Shown one piece after another: positions 12,384 to 23,113 of a stretch of 64,000 nt of DNA. The stretch lies in contig JAHGAU010000032.1 of NCBI GenBank assembly GCA_019925105.1, positions 434,001 through 498,000 on the forward strand, in the 5' to 3' direction. The position numbers were made by a program, and so were the translations under genes. Numbering within the stretch: position 1 is the first letter of the stretch; every line of letters begins with the position of its first letter. This DNA comes from Niebla homalea. Taxonomy: Eukaryota > Ascomycota > Lecanoromycetes > Lecanorales > Ramalinaceae. Under the pieces are notes generated by a model that saw nothing but the letters and a program-made list of their open reading frames with translations, made no database searches and was not told where the DNA came from.

Positions 12384-13607
12384 ATGGAATTCGGCAACAT
12401 AGCAAGGCGCTCTGAGCAGCATGACACACCCTCAATGACATGCCTGAGCAATGAAATCTTGATCATCATATTTGACTTCCTGCCAAAGATCTCGCTCAGA
12501 AAATCTTCCCAGGTCTGCCGGAAGTTTCATGACATCGCTATTCCAATCCTTTTCCGAGCCATCGATCTGAGCATCTGTCCCATCCTAGACCTTGACAACC
12601 TCGAAGACCCTTTGCAATGGCCTAGCTTTGCTCAATGGATATTTGTACTCCAGTGGCGCTTTGCAAAGCAAATCGCAGTCAGCCCTTCCTATGCCTCCTT
12701 CATCCGTACTTTTAGTTGGACCATGGGACTAGAACACCATTTTGACTACAACGATAGAGGCCTTGAAGAAGACTTTGACGAGACACTCATATATTCTATG
12801 TTTACTCATATGACCAAGGCGACTCACATCAATATTGACACTGGTAGCCGTCACCCTGAAGCGATCCCTCGAGTTCCCTCGCTGTTTCCGTCTGCGAAAC
12901 ACATCCATCTCGGAGGGAAGATGCACTATACCTTGGCCTCTTCCATCCTGCATGGGGACTCTAAAGCACCCTTGATCTCGCTTACCCTCGACAATATTAT
13001 CGAAGGCGGGCTCATCTATGATCCAGAGACCAAGGAAAGCGTCAGGTTTCAGCATTTTCAGCATTATAACGCCTTTGCTGGCATTTATAATGGCCACCGC
13101 ACCGTCAAGGAGATCTGGCCTGCGAACAGACCACCCAAGCAAATCCTTGCAGGTCCCATGCGCCGCCTCCTGACGCCTGCCTCCTTTCGAAACCGCTGCC
13201 GGCGACTGCAGTACCTTTGCCTCCGCAAACAAGGGCAACAGCATCCGCGTCAGATGTTCCCGAGCAGAGAGTTGACGCATGATCTTGACGTCTATGACGA
13301 ATGGGCTTCATTCATCAGGAGTGTCTCGCCCAAGGTCCTAGTGATAGCGCATCTGGGAAAGCTGCAGCAAGGTTACTTCGGTTCTCATCTTTTGTCAAGC
13401 CAGGGCCCTGAAATTGCGCTAATGGACGAGGCATTCAGAGATCGATTGCTGCCAGTCTTAATAGAGCCATGGAAGCGTCTGGAACGATTGGAGTTATGGG
13501 GCGTTGATAGGCGTGTATTGCACCCATCTTTGGAGAGATTGAGTGGTGTAGATGTGAAGATTGATGAGGAGGTTCTACCGTGCTGGAATGCCGAGGCAGG
13601 ACGATGA
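12384..13607 (+). CDS. F-box protein
   Basis: A single exon of 407 aa starts at the ATG at 12384. Residues about 17-60 (SMTCLSNEILIIIFDFLP, then SLRKSSQVCRKFHDIAIPIL) fit an F-box, the Skp1-binding motif of SCF ubiquitin ligases. The remainder has alternating Leu/Ile strands of the irregular leucine-rich type common in fungal F-box proteins (SLTLDNIIEGG, CRRLQYLCLRK, WKRLERLELWGVDRRVLHPS), probably for substrate recognition. No target can be inferred. The gene is intact and isolated within a repeat-containing stretch. Confidence 0.75.
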   Translation: MEFGNIARRSEQHDTPSMTCLSNEILIIIFDFLPKISLRKSSQVCRKFHDIAIPILFRAIDLSICPILDLDNLEDPLQWPSFAQWIFVLQWRFAKQIAVSPSYASFIRTFSWTMGLEHHFDYNDRGLEEDFDETLIYSMFTHMTKATHINIDTGSRHPEAIPRVPSLFPSAKHIHLGGKMHYTLASSILHGDSKAPLISLTLDNIIEGGLIYDPETKESVRFQHFQHYNAFAGIYNGHRTVKEIWPANRPPKQILAGPMRRLLTPASFRNRCRRLQYLCLRKQGQQHPRQMFPSRELTHDLDVYDEWASFIRSVSPKVLVIAHLGKLQQGYFGSHLLSSQGPEIALMDEAFRDRLLPVLIEPWKRLERLELWGVDRRVLHPSLERLSGVDVKIDEEVLPCWNAEAGR

Positions 13608-15899
13608 CAAGTTTCAGTCACCTCAAAAGGATGGTGGAGGATAAGCGAACCTTTTCCTATTCTGGAGACTTGGGCTATGTCATGCTTTCTTGCTGGAACG
13701 ATTCATGATGAGGCATCGCATTACGCTGGAATCTGGAAGCGGAACTCGAGTTGGATGTGCGAGACACTGTTCATCGGCGGAGTGACTGAAAAGATCACTG
13801 CTATTAGGACTTGTTGCCATTAGGCAAAAAAATCTGCCACGGACCATCCAAATATTTGCACTATACTGAATCTACTTTATTAACATTCTTTGTTTTTGAA
13901 TTGATGACGTTTCTGCTACCTAGCTCCCTCACACTTCCTCTCGTGATGAACGATTCTGGGGTAGTCGAAATGCGGATGATAGATTGAAACGCAAGGCGTA
14001 CACGGTTGAAGCCATAAGTTTTACGTCAGAAACAGATTGAAATTACTACTTCATTTGGTCATTGACTCTTCTGCTGCTTATTGAGTAGATTTCATTCCCC
14101 CGCAGCAACCTCGTTGAAAAGATTAAGTACAAGCGCCAAAATATGGCTCGAGTCGATTCATAATGGTCACGAATCAGGAGCATATTATTACAAAGGGTTC
14201 TTCCTGCTACTCAACAATTTTTTAAGACAACCGTTCCAGAAACCTTGTGAGGTGCAACCACATGTGGCTAATATTTGACCTCCCGTTTTGAAACGTAGCG
14301 AAGCACAGCGTGGGACACGAGCATTGGAGTCTTGCGACAATTGCACGCCAAGATGTGGGTCAATAAACCAACGGCCACGCATTGGGCAACGAGTCAAAGT
14401 CGCTCATGCAGCAACCCATCTTCGTGGAGAGCTGCATGTAGCCTTTCTTGTTCCGATACCATTCCCGCTGACCTGCAGACTTTTCGAGGATGCCATGCAG
14501 GTAACTGTGAAGCGGCTCCGTCATGCGGCTGGCCGTTCAAGGGGCAGGAGCCCAGCCTGGGACTACAGTATTGTTGTCTTCACCTCCTTGGCGTTTGGGA
14601 AATGCACAGCTGAGGAACAAGGATGTTGAATTTGGCGGTGGTGCAGCAGGTGGGAATTATCGTTTGACTTCCTTACAAGCTAGCTTTAGTTGGACGCAAG
14701 ATTCCGAGAGCAGGGTCTGAGAATATGCATTGCAGGAGATGGATTGAAGGGCCGGATTCGATGAGGAAGTTAGATGATGAGGCTCTGTGGGTTTGGTGGT
14801 TTTCCGAGGGCCAGGAATTCTCGAATATCAACATTGTTCAAAGTAGCCTCGATTCAAGCATAACTTTCGACACGTGCCAGTCAATGGAGTCATCTGTGAG
14901 ATTTGCTTACAAAAATTAAAGTCGACGGCGCAATGCACTGACTCGCGAAGCAGGAATCTCGACTTTCACCTGTACCTGCTGGTGATGGTGCTGTCCAGAC
15001 TCTGACGTGGCAATTACCTCCCCTAGGTCTACATCAGAGAACCAGAGCCCGCCCTGCACTCGTGTATGGTATCAAATCTTTGAGCAAAAGGGCTGCAGCT
15101 GAGGCTATTCACATTCGACCATTTGCCCGCAGCCACAGGTGTGACTAATTCTGGATGAGAGTATGATATATTGCCCCAAGAGATCCTCCTGACAAGCCTT
15201 TTATTACAGAGATAGTGAGCCGCTTCTCGTCACACGCTGTGGTCGTGATGCATATCTGCACCTGCCATAGGGACTTCACATATCTTATCACAGGAGCAAT
15301 TAAATCAGTAGCGGCCACCTGTGGCTTGGACGGCCTTTAAAGAATCACACCAACCCGAAAAGGCAATTCGCAACGTCCTCCCAGGTTCAACGCTGGAGGA
15401 ACAGAGGTTTTGTCTTGAATAGGAAAGGTCGGAAAGAAGTGTCACCATCACCGTGGTGGTGGTGGTGCAAATTTACCGCTCGGGTGGCAAAATTTGATAT
15501 GCGGCTATCCCTCGGCTATTTCGTTGGACTGAGTTCGTTCCGACGCGTCACGGATTTATCGGTCTGAGTGTTTGGGAGCGGCCGACCGTTGGGGAAAAGA
15601 CCGTTCTGCTGGCGAATCAGCGAAAGGATTTTGAAGGGTAAAGCGGGAAGAAGGAGGGGAAGAAAGCTGCTGGTAAAGAGGCGGAGGCGAGCGAGGAGAG
15701 GGAGGAAAAAGTCGAGGGGCACGGAGGTGGATGGGAAGAAGGACACGGAGGGGGATTGAGGAGAAGAAGAAGGGATACTGAACCAAGGGGCTAAACAGTA
15801 TGGCGAAGAAGTGGAGTGGTGGGGAGAAAGGGAAGGGCAGGAGACGGAAGCGGAAACTTGATCGTATTGTGTATGAGGCTATCGGCTTGCTCTCAGTTA
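13608..15899. other. Gene-poor stretch, nothing recognised apart from a repeat
   Basis: No supported gene in 2.3 kb. It contains repeat copy B at 15356-15509 and a purine-rich low-complexity tract at about 15640-15850 that opens long but spurious frames on both strands. Confidence 0.5.
15356..15509 (+). repeat. Dispersed repeat, copy B
   Basis: This is the partner of 9030-9200, in the same orientation. The palindromic block is decayed here (CACCATCACCGTGGTGGTGG). The two copies lie about 6.3 kb apart. Confidence 0.75.
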
Positions 15900-16991
15900 T
15901 CATTCATCCAGAATCCAATGCCTTGCTTTTCGGGTCACCCTCTCGGCCTCACTAGCAAACCCCATTATGCCTCCAACACCCAGAACAGCATGATTTGCTA
16001 AGTTGGCAACTTCTACCTCTACTCGAAGTTCTGAGGTTGACATCTCTTTTGCCCACTGTAAACCCTCAGGTGCGAGCACTTCACACCCTCCCACGATCAA
16101 CACAATTTTTGCTGATGTCTGGAATGGATGTCGCAGAGGTGAGACATACGCGTCGATCTCATCATTCGAGATCTCAGGAACGTAACTTCTCGCACCCCAG
16201 AGCTGTAACTCAGCTGGGACATAATCGATCTGCGAAAGATGGCATGCGCGTCGCGTGGACATCTACCCAGGGACTGCACATAACAGCTGCCAGTGGTGTT
16301 GGAATATGCATCTGCTGTCCGTCTGGGGAACCCAGGTAGCGCAGCAATGCGATGGCGATATTGCAGCCTGTGCTGTCTCCCGCGAAGATGATTCGATCTG
16401 CTGGGACGTCCTGCGCCAGGAGGTACAGATAAGCCGTCAAAGCATCTTGTACCGCGGCGGGAAAGGCACATGACGGTCCGCTACTGGCAAGACGATATGA
16501 GAACGCTAGAGTCCTAGCTGGGTGAAACGCTTCGTTGAGGGTTTGAGCTGCGAAGCTGCACACATCTGGTCGAGCGGTGCCTATTACGAACGCTCCACCG
16601 TGAAAGTACAGGATTGTATACGAGGATTTGTCTTTCGGTCCGCAGTGGGCCGATGGGTACCAGATACCACCCACGACGGCCGGCGAGGTGTCCGATCTTG
16701 GCGAAAGGACGCCGCGGTAGAAGTCTGATTTTGCAGCATCAATAGCCACAAAGTTCGGCCCCTCTTTACCGGCAAGCAAAGACAAATGAGTTTGCATTTC
16801 GAGTTTGGATGCGTGATAAGCATATTCATCAAAGACTGACGATAAGTCCAGAGGGGGTGAGGGCGTAGTGACGGGGCGAGATTAGCAAGGAGGTGAAACG
16901 GAAGTGATGCGAGAGTGCGGCCGATGGCGTAGATGGTATAGAGAGCCTTGCCGATCTGTCCACTTCTATCTCTGTTCGAACTTTGGGACAT
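15900..16991 (-). pseudogene. HSL-type alpha/beta-hydrolase (esterase), frame broken twice
   Basis: The translation follows the alpha/beta-hydrolase-3 (hormone-sensitive lipase-like) family in three successive frames. The N-terminal region reads PSLRPHPLWTYRQS. The central frame has the oxyanion motif YFHGGAFVIG, the nucleophile elbow IFAGDSTGCNIAIAL and CSPWVDV. The C-terminal frame has ELQLWGARSYVP and the His region VEVANLANHAVLG. Frame changes fall near 16815-16830 and near 16225-16240, inside conserved sequence. No credible intron spans either: the only GT-AG option at the second site is 37 nt and removes conserved residues. The expected acid region reads VGGCEVLAPEG, so a catalytic Asp is not evident. 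Such enzymes hydrolyse esters of small molecules; here it borders a biosynthetic cluster. Sequencing errors are the alternative. ATG at 16991. Confidence 0.7.
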
Positions 16992-17287
16992 GTTATCTCA
17001 AAGACGTGGTGTTTCAGAGTATATATTTGCTTAACTCCTATCCTTCGTGCGTCATGGGCTTAACAGCTACGGTCCTGAAGTTCCAGTGTCTCGTTCGGGA
17101 TGAAAGAGTTGGAGGGTGGCGGAATTCTCTACGACATTTAGAAAAAATACGGGGTCCTTTAGCGTCATGCAGAGCCCGCCACCATGGAGACAGAAGTTAT
17201 GCGTATTGAGCGACCTGCTTCTTACGGAGAGTGCCTATAGCCTACTTGCTGCCTTGGCAGTCTTTTACCTTACGTAGTCCACCAGAC

Positions 17288-19188
17288 CTACGCCGCTTGA
17301 CCATCGCCTGCAGCATCTCCAGTCTCACTTCTAGGTTTGAATTCGACAAGTGGACCCTCTGCCTTGCCAACGAACATGTCTTTCATCTGTAACTCCCCGC
17401 CCCTCTGCCTTCCCCATCCTTTATTTGGACCTCCTCCTCCCATTGTCTGCCCAGGAGAGATCCTCATCTCATACGCCCAGACCAATCTTCCAACCACTAT
17501 CATAATCTCTTTCATCGCTAATCCCTTTCCTGAACAGCCTCTCGGCCCGATACTAAAGGGCGCAAAAGCGCTCTGTGCCTTGGCAACACTCTCTTCAGTG
17601 ATCCCACTCTTGGCATCCGCAATCCAGCGTTCAGGTCTATAATCCCAAGAGTTGGGAAAGTAGAGTTCATTGTGATGAATCGCGTAATGGGGAACTCCAA
17701 TGTCTGTTCCGGGCGGAATCCAAATGGTGCCGATGAAGAGCCCCCCGGCTTGAACTTCCCTTGGTAGTAGAGCTGGAACGCCGGGGGACATGCGCATTGC
17801 TTCATCAATGCATGCTTTGAGATATCGGCATGAAGACAACTGCGGACCACTGCGTATGGAGTCGAGCGTGGTAAAGGTAGACCGAACGTGCTGGGTCAAC
17901 TTTGAGAGCTTCGATGGTGAATGCAAAAGATAAAAGATGGTACTGGTGATAGCTGTTGCAGTTGTGTCGGACCCTAAGCATTGGTAAGAGAGCAATCTCA
18001 ACGAGCCGCCCCAGCTGGTTGTGAAGAGTGGAAGGAAGACACACCTCCGGTGATCAGGAGACTGGCTTCTCCAACCAACTCAGGCAACTCGAAGCCAGAT
18101 CCTTGAGAAGTTTTTCAGTGAAGATTTGTTCATTAAAACGGATGAGCTCACCAGTCTCCGGGTCTTTTGCATCAAGGAGGAAGGAAAAGACATCTTTGAT
18201 TGGCGTATTATGACCTTTTTCTATTCTGCTGTCAGATTGGAGTTTGCTGAAAGCCAGGTACCGCTGCATCTCCCTATCCAAACGCCAGAAGAGCACCTTG
18301 TCTAAGTGCAAGCGGAGCAAGCCTTGCATGTGAGCCACCTGTGTAAATGAGAGTTGGCCTCAGGCTCAAACGTTGAATGAGTGTGACGAGTGAAGACGAA
18401 CGATATTAAGCCCTTGCACTCCCTTTGGCAGAACAGCCAGTATGTATCGGTTCTCTTCCTTTTCCAACATTTGGAATGAGTGGGAGAAACAGATATCACC
18501 CATTATGTCGAACGTCAAATATCCTGTCCAGCGTGTCATATCTTTGGGATCACTCCACTCGTCTCTCGCTCCTCTCTGTCCCGACAACATTAGCCCATGG
18601 AACCGTCTCACGTTGTTCAAAACGTGTTCCTCCATCGCTCGTACAGAGCTCTCGGACAGCGCTTGAGCGAGCACGCGCCTTTTGCGTCCGTGTTTGACAG
18701 GATCTATAATGGTATTCGAGCTCTCGCCTTTGAAGACATGAGCGAAAGTCTTATAGTAGGAAGCTTTGCGCGTATTGCATTTTTGGCCATATATTTGTCG
18801 CAGACCCTCAGCGCTGTTAACACTGAGACGGTTTGGGCCGAAGCGAACAATGGGACCTGGCGTAGACTCTCTCAGTCCATGGAGGAATGGAGATAAATAG
18901 TGTCGGGAAAGCCGCTTACCGTATGTCTCATGTAGGTACAGGAAGTTAAGGTGTCTGTCTCCGCTCCATGCATAGTAAACCGAGTACCAGTCGGTCAGCC
19001 GTCCGATGAGCGGTCCACGATGGTGAGCCAAAGGGTGATAAGTCAAACGATATATGACCACAATGACGAGCTGTGTGCCAATGTCAACTCACGGGAATTC
19101 AGTTTAGGAATCCGCGTACATAGGAGGCCAGACTGCATGCCAATACTAGCCACTGATGATCATTCTGCCACCAGATAGAGTACGTCAT
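17288..19188 (-). CDS. Cytochrome P450 monooxygenase 1
   Basis: Six exons splice to 538 aa: 19070-19120-bounded exon 19120-19188, then 18920-19070, 18402-18868, 18152-18338, 18045-18101 and 17288-17973. Introns are 49-71 nt. An N-terminal anchor (WLVLACSLASYLVIVVIYRL) is made whole by the first splice. PGPIVRFGPNRLSVNSAEG follows, then the I-helix GGSDTTATAITST, the ExxR in CIDEAMRMSP and the heme loop FAPFSIGPRGCSGKGLA with Cys457. The type is a microsomal fungal secondary-metabolism P450 resembling the CYP58/CYP65 class (inference). It would hydroxylate or oxidise a cluster intermediate at the ER. All exon junctions keep frame, so the gene looks functional, unlike the esterase and oxygenase on either side. 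It is transcribed in the same direction as both. Confidence 0.9.
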
Positions 19189-19670
19189 GTCCAATGTCAA
19201 AATCAGTCATCTCAGTTCATTTTTTGAAGAGCCACATATGCCTTCTCTTCAGTTCAGCGTCTGTCCCACCGACCAGGATCTTTGGAAAGAGGGTTGCTGA
19301 ATCAATATTGGCCTACGCTTTTCATACACCAGATTCAGCAATAGCATCAGCGACGAGGCAGAGCTTTCACGTATCTATGAACCTTAGTGCTCTTTATCAG
19401 ATTCCCGCATCAGCATGACATGAGTCAGGCTGTCAATGGCTCCAACGCACAGCTGCTACGAAAGGAGACTAGCGCACGTTGACAACGAGAAAGTTGCGAG
19501 GTGTGGCTCCTGTTGGATGCAACCTTGCAGCGCCAGCTCAGCTGTACATGCTTCCTGCAATGCGTATGCATGCAGCTGCTCAAGGGGGGTGCTACTTCGC
19601 AAGTAAAGCTAAAAGCAGTGCGCTAAGAGCGAAAAGAATGTTTGCGAGATCAGAGTCCCAGCTAATCAGA

Positions 19671-20795
19671 TTACTCGGTGATGGGTACTGGCTTTTCTTT
19701 CAGGACCACCTTCTCAAAATCCTTCATGTCCTTCTGCTTGTAACTTGTACTTCTTGCGTACAACCATTCTTCTGCTGTCATACCCACTTCTTCTGTGTCT
19801 CCCTCCAATGCTGGAATTTCTGTTCCCCGCATCGCCTTCATCAGACTCCCGTTGTGCGGATGCCCAAAGTAAGCCAGACTCCATCTTGTTGCATCTGCTT
19901 GTGCTCCGGGTGCATATGTGACGCGGTGCAGGGCGCTCTTCAATAAACCGTTGGTCCATTTGCTCATGCTATCCCCAAGATTTACGAGTGCGCATCCCAC
20001 CTGAGGCTTTACATATCGCCAATTCTGCTCGCTGTTGTCGTCACCAATCGGTAAGACCTGAAGGCCTCAAGGATATTGAATAGCGTGGTCACGCTGCCAA
20101 AGTCGGTGTGAGGGACAAGACTAGTGCGGCGATCGTGGTTTGGTTGCGCATCGAATTTTAGGATTCGAATTTGGTCTCCAGAAAGTTTGTTGAGGGGATG
20201 AAGAGAGGTTAAGGCAGTTGTCGGGAGACCTAAATGTACTTCAAGGCGCGATAAAACAAGAATCTCGAGGTCATAGTTGTGCTCCAAGAAACTCTTGAAT
20301 AGGGGGCGAGATGCTTCGATGATGGGGGGAGATGAAAGCTGGGTGGAAAGGCCATAGAGGTCGTCTTTACTGATGCCGTAGAATTCGCAGCGATCAGGAG
20401 TCCCCTCGGAATCGACTTTGCTGAGGCCAACCCCCTTGTAGCTGGAGTATGATTCATCTTTCAGACCTTCTTCGTCTTGACAAGATTTGGTGCACTCACC
20501 CAAAGACGCTTCGCGGGCCACCCATTACGTGCTCCATTTTCAGGTTGTAGGGTAGTTCAAATAGCTCCTTCCCGATGTCGAACAGCTTTCCAGCCTCAGA
20601 TAAGACGACTTCTCCCTTCTCATCTTCGCGGAGGTCGAGGAGGAAAAATCCGGCCTCCTTGCATGCAGTGAAAAGTGCTTTGGACTCCGCCTCGTCGCTA
20701 TCTCGAAGACGAGCGAGCGAGATACAGTCTAGTTTGGCAATCTGAACATCGTTGGGGAATGGTGGACTGCTATTGAATTCGGTGAAATGAGGCAT
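19671..20795 (-). pseudogene. 2-oxoglutarate/Fe(II) dioxygenase 1, single-base frameshift
   Basis: The ATG at 20795 starts MPHFTEFNSSPPFPNDV. A 58-nt intron (20442-20499) joins SVFG to YKGVGLSKVDSEGTPDRC. The isopenicillin N synthase-like core shows SLVPHTDFGSVTTLFNI (metal HxD), ALHRVTY (distal His) and ATRWSLAYF (2OG-binding RxS). Between LFNI and QVLPIGDDNSEQNW the frame slips by one at about 20066-20070. One additional G there would read LGGLQVLP, the usual family wording. No intron fits. The enzyme class does hydroxylation, desaturation or ring formation. A second, intact member lies at 39324-40779. Either a mutation or a base-call error. Confidence 0.75.
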
Positions 20796-21011
20796 AGCGG
20801 CTGAGTAGACAATTGGCGATAAGGGTGAATCAAAGATCAAAAAGCTGGACCTTCGGGGGGGAACAAGTAGACTATATATGAGGAGATTGAGCCCCGCGTG
20901 ACCCGATTTAGTAAAACGGTTGGGGATCCATCAAGTTTACTCCCACCGATGCTATCGAAACCATGAGAGCCTCATCAGTCACTCTACGTATAAAACAAGT
21001 CGTCTACGGTC

Positions 21012-22332
21012 TCAACAGTTTTCGCTAGAGATAACATCAACTCGCTTACTCACACGGATACGCGCTGCCGTATCTGTCGCTGCTTCTAGTTCATACTGGT
21101 CGTCGTGGGCTCCACGGTCTTTCGTGTACGCAACAGCCCTGTACTGATCTGGGACTTCTTTGAAATCAAATCTGGAGGGTTTGTCTCGCAAGCGCTTGAA
21201 CTGCCCGTCTTGACGAGACACCGTGGTCCCTACAAGGTCTGCCTCATCTTCCAAGTCTATGCAATTCATGCTCGAGCGCTGGCTTCTCTGTTTGACTTTT
21301 CTCATGATGGACGTGAAGAGGTACTGAAGGCTAGGGATGTGGGCGCTGATAATACCTACCGAGCACTCGGCGTAGGACCATGTCGACAAATCTGCATAAT
21401 TCCCTATGGACAGTAAGTGACAGCATACGGAGCGCAGGATAGCCACCTTACAGGTAATGTCCGGGGAGTTCATCTTTGGGCCCAGCTTGATGAGATAGGC
21501 AAGGCGTACAAACGATAAGACCGGGTTACTAGTTTTCCTTAGCACACGGACCAAGGCATCCCCAGTGGCGCACTTACAGATACCCCAGCAGAAATGTTGT
21601 GGTAAGAGCAATCTTATGAGATCGATCCATATGTAGCCGCCAAAGGAATGGAACAGGTATGACCAACAAAACAACATCTAGCACTATGCTCGTGCCTGCA
21701 GAGCCGTAGTAGAATTGCAAGAAGTTGATGCACTTTTTTCCCTCAACCGTGGGGTCCCAAGCCGCTTTGACAGGTCTGCATTCAAATAGACAAACAAGTG
21801 TCACTGAAACACACCAAGCTACGATAAGGCCAGCAGTCATCCATAGCATCTGTCGTGTTCTGGCCTCGGTCCCAAAAATCCGACTGTAGAAGCATAGAAC
21901 CGACAATTTGATCCACATAAGGCCAAAATTATAGAGCAGGCCATCAGCGTAAAGGGCTTTTAGGAAATATAGAGCATCTTGGGGTCCAGCCTCCTTGATA
22001 TGTGTACCCAGGCCATGTCTTGCTTCTATCGAGAACTTGTCAGTACTACCGGCCTCCCAGTCGAAGGTGAGCTGTACGACTGTATCCTAAACCGGTGAGC
22101 CCGATGATAAAGGCCTGATGGAGTATTCTCAGCTATCGCAGACGTGAAGATCCAGCCATCGCGCGCTGAGAGTTGGACCTACCGCAGCAATGAAAGACAG
22201 ATGATCGTCCCACCACAGACCAGCCTTTGACTGTTTTCTAGCAAGTAATCGGAGAGTGGAGGTGAGAATAATGACTGCGATGAAGAAGATGCACTCTGCC
22301 TCAACAGCTGCGCTCCGTGATGCAGACATCAT
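21012..22332 (-). CDS. Pth11-like / fungal rhodopsin-domain membrane protein 1
   Basis: The start is the ATG at 22332 (MMSASRSAAVEAECIFF). Exon 1 is 22183-22332. The main exon ends at 21578, and 21452-21528 and 21012-21403 follow via 49- and 48-nt introns. Seven-TM features include AECIFFIAVIILTSTLRLLA, GLWWDDHL, FGLMWIKLSVLCFYSRIFG, LIVAWCVSVTLVCLFECRP and VVLLVIPVPFLWRL, plus PDITWNYADLSTWSYAE and GIISAHIPSLQYL. The tail is charged and cytosolic. This family includes the G-protein-coupled-receptor-like Pth11 group. The second membrane segment is ambiguous. A 96-nt first intron (22087-22182) gives an intact 375-aa protein. A 68-nt intron restores AAFIIGLTGLGY but then needs one base removed near 22075-22085. 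It is divergent from the paralogue at 23114. Confidence 0.75.
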
Positions 22333-23113
22333 GTGAACACCAGCGACCAGAAAGGACGAGAGTACTTTGTCCAAAATGCAACGAGTCGAAGGTCTGTAGA
22401 AGTACTCCACTTTCGCAAGACCCTTTTTTGACAGATTCCGATGAGGACAACCTAGTTGCCAGCGCGTGCCATTTTTTTGAGAGCATGGCTGGAGGAATTC
22501 TGCAATTCTGCGGCGCAGGAAGACAGGGTCTAGAATGTGAGGTGAACTCTTTACATCTATTGGGCCTTTGCTTTGGCACGAGTCCTTATCGGATCCGCAC
22601 AGTACATGAACCATTAAAGAAGTCCCCGGTTGCTTGTCGATGACGGACATGTTGACCCTTTCCCTGCCGCTTGCCCACCTCATGCAAGCAGAGACGGCCC
22701 CTCATTGCGCTCATCCGCACCCAATGAGGTCGATTCACCCAACACATTTAAGAAAGGTGAGTCGTAATCGTGGCACGTAAACTTTGAACACGTCGACTTG
22801 AGAGCAAAGCGATCGGATAAAGGCCATAGTTACATGTACGTGCATGCGCATTGGACACGAGTACATTACTGAAGCATCACGTGCAGAGAATGGCATATCT
22901 ATCATCGCTCGTGGCAGGTTCGGGAAATAGCTTGTAAAAATTTGGCTCAGCAGGAGGCACAGCAAACGTATGGGTTCACCACGCCGCAGAGGGGCGCTTG
23001 CCATCAGTGATCGAGACTCGTTGGTAGAGACTACCACCTCATAAAAACATTGTCTCCGCCTTGTTGCTGGATCGGGACACCACCGTGCTTGCATCATACA
23101 TCCCTTACTCAAT
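22333..23113. promoter_or_regulatory. Divergent intergenic region between the two Pth11-like genes
   Basis: 781 bp separate the two ATGs, which point away from each other, so promoters of both should lie here. I see no motif that I can name with confidence. Confidence 0.4.

Noticed and set aside
15516..15903. Minus-strand frames over a purine-rich tract
   Set aside because: Low-complexity Pro/Ser/Leu translations; no conserved word.
16225..16262. A 37-nt intron to repair the second esterase break
   Set aside because: It is shorter than every other intron in the window and would delete conserved residues after SPW.
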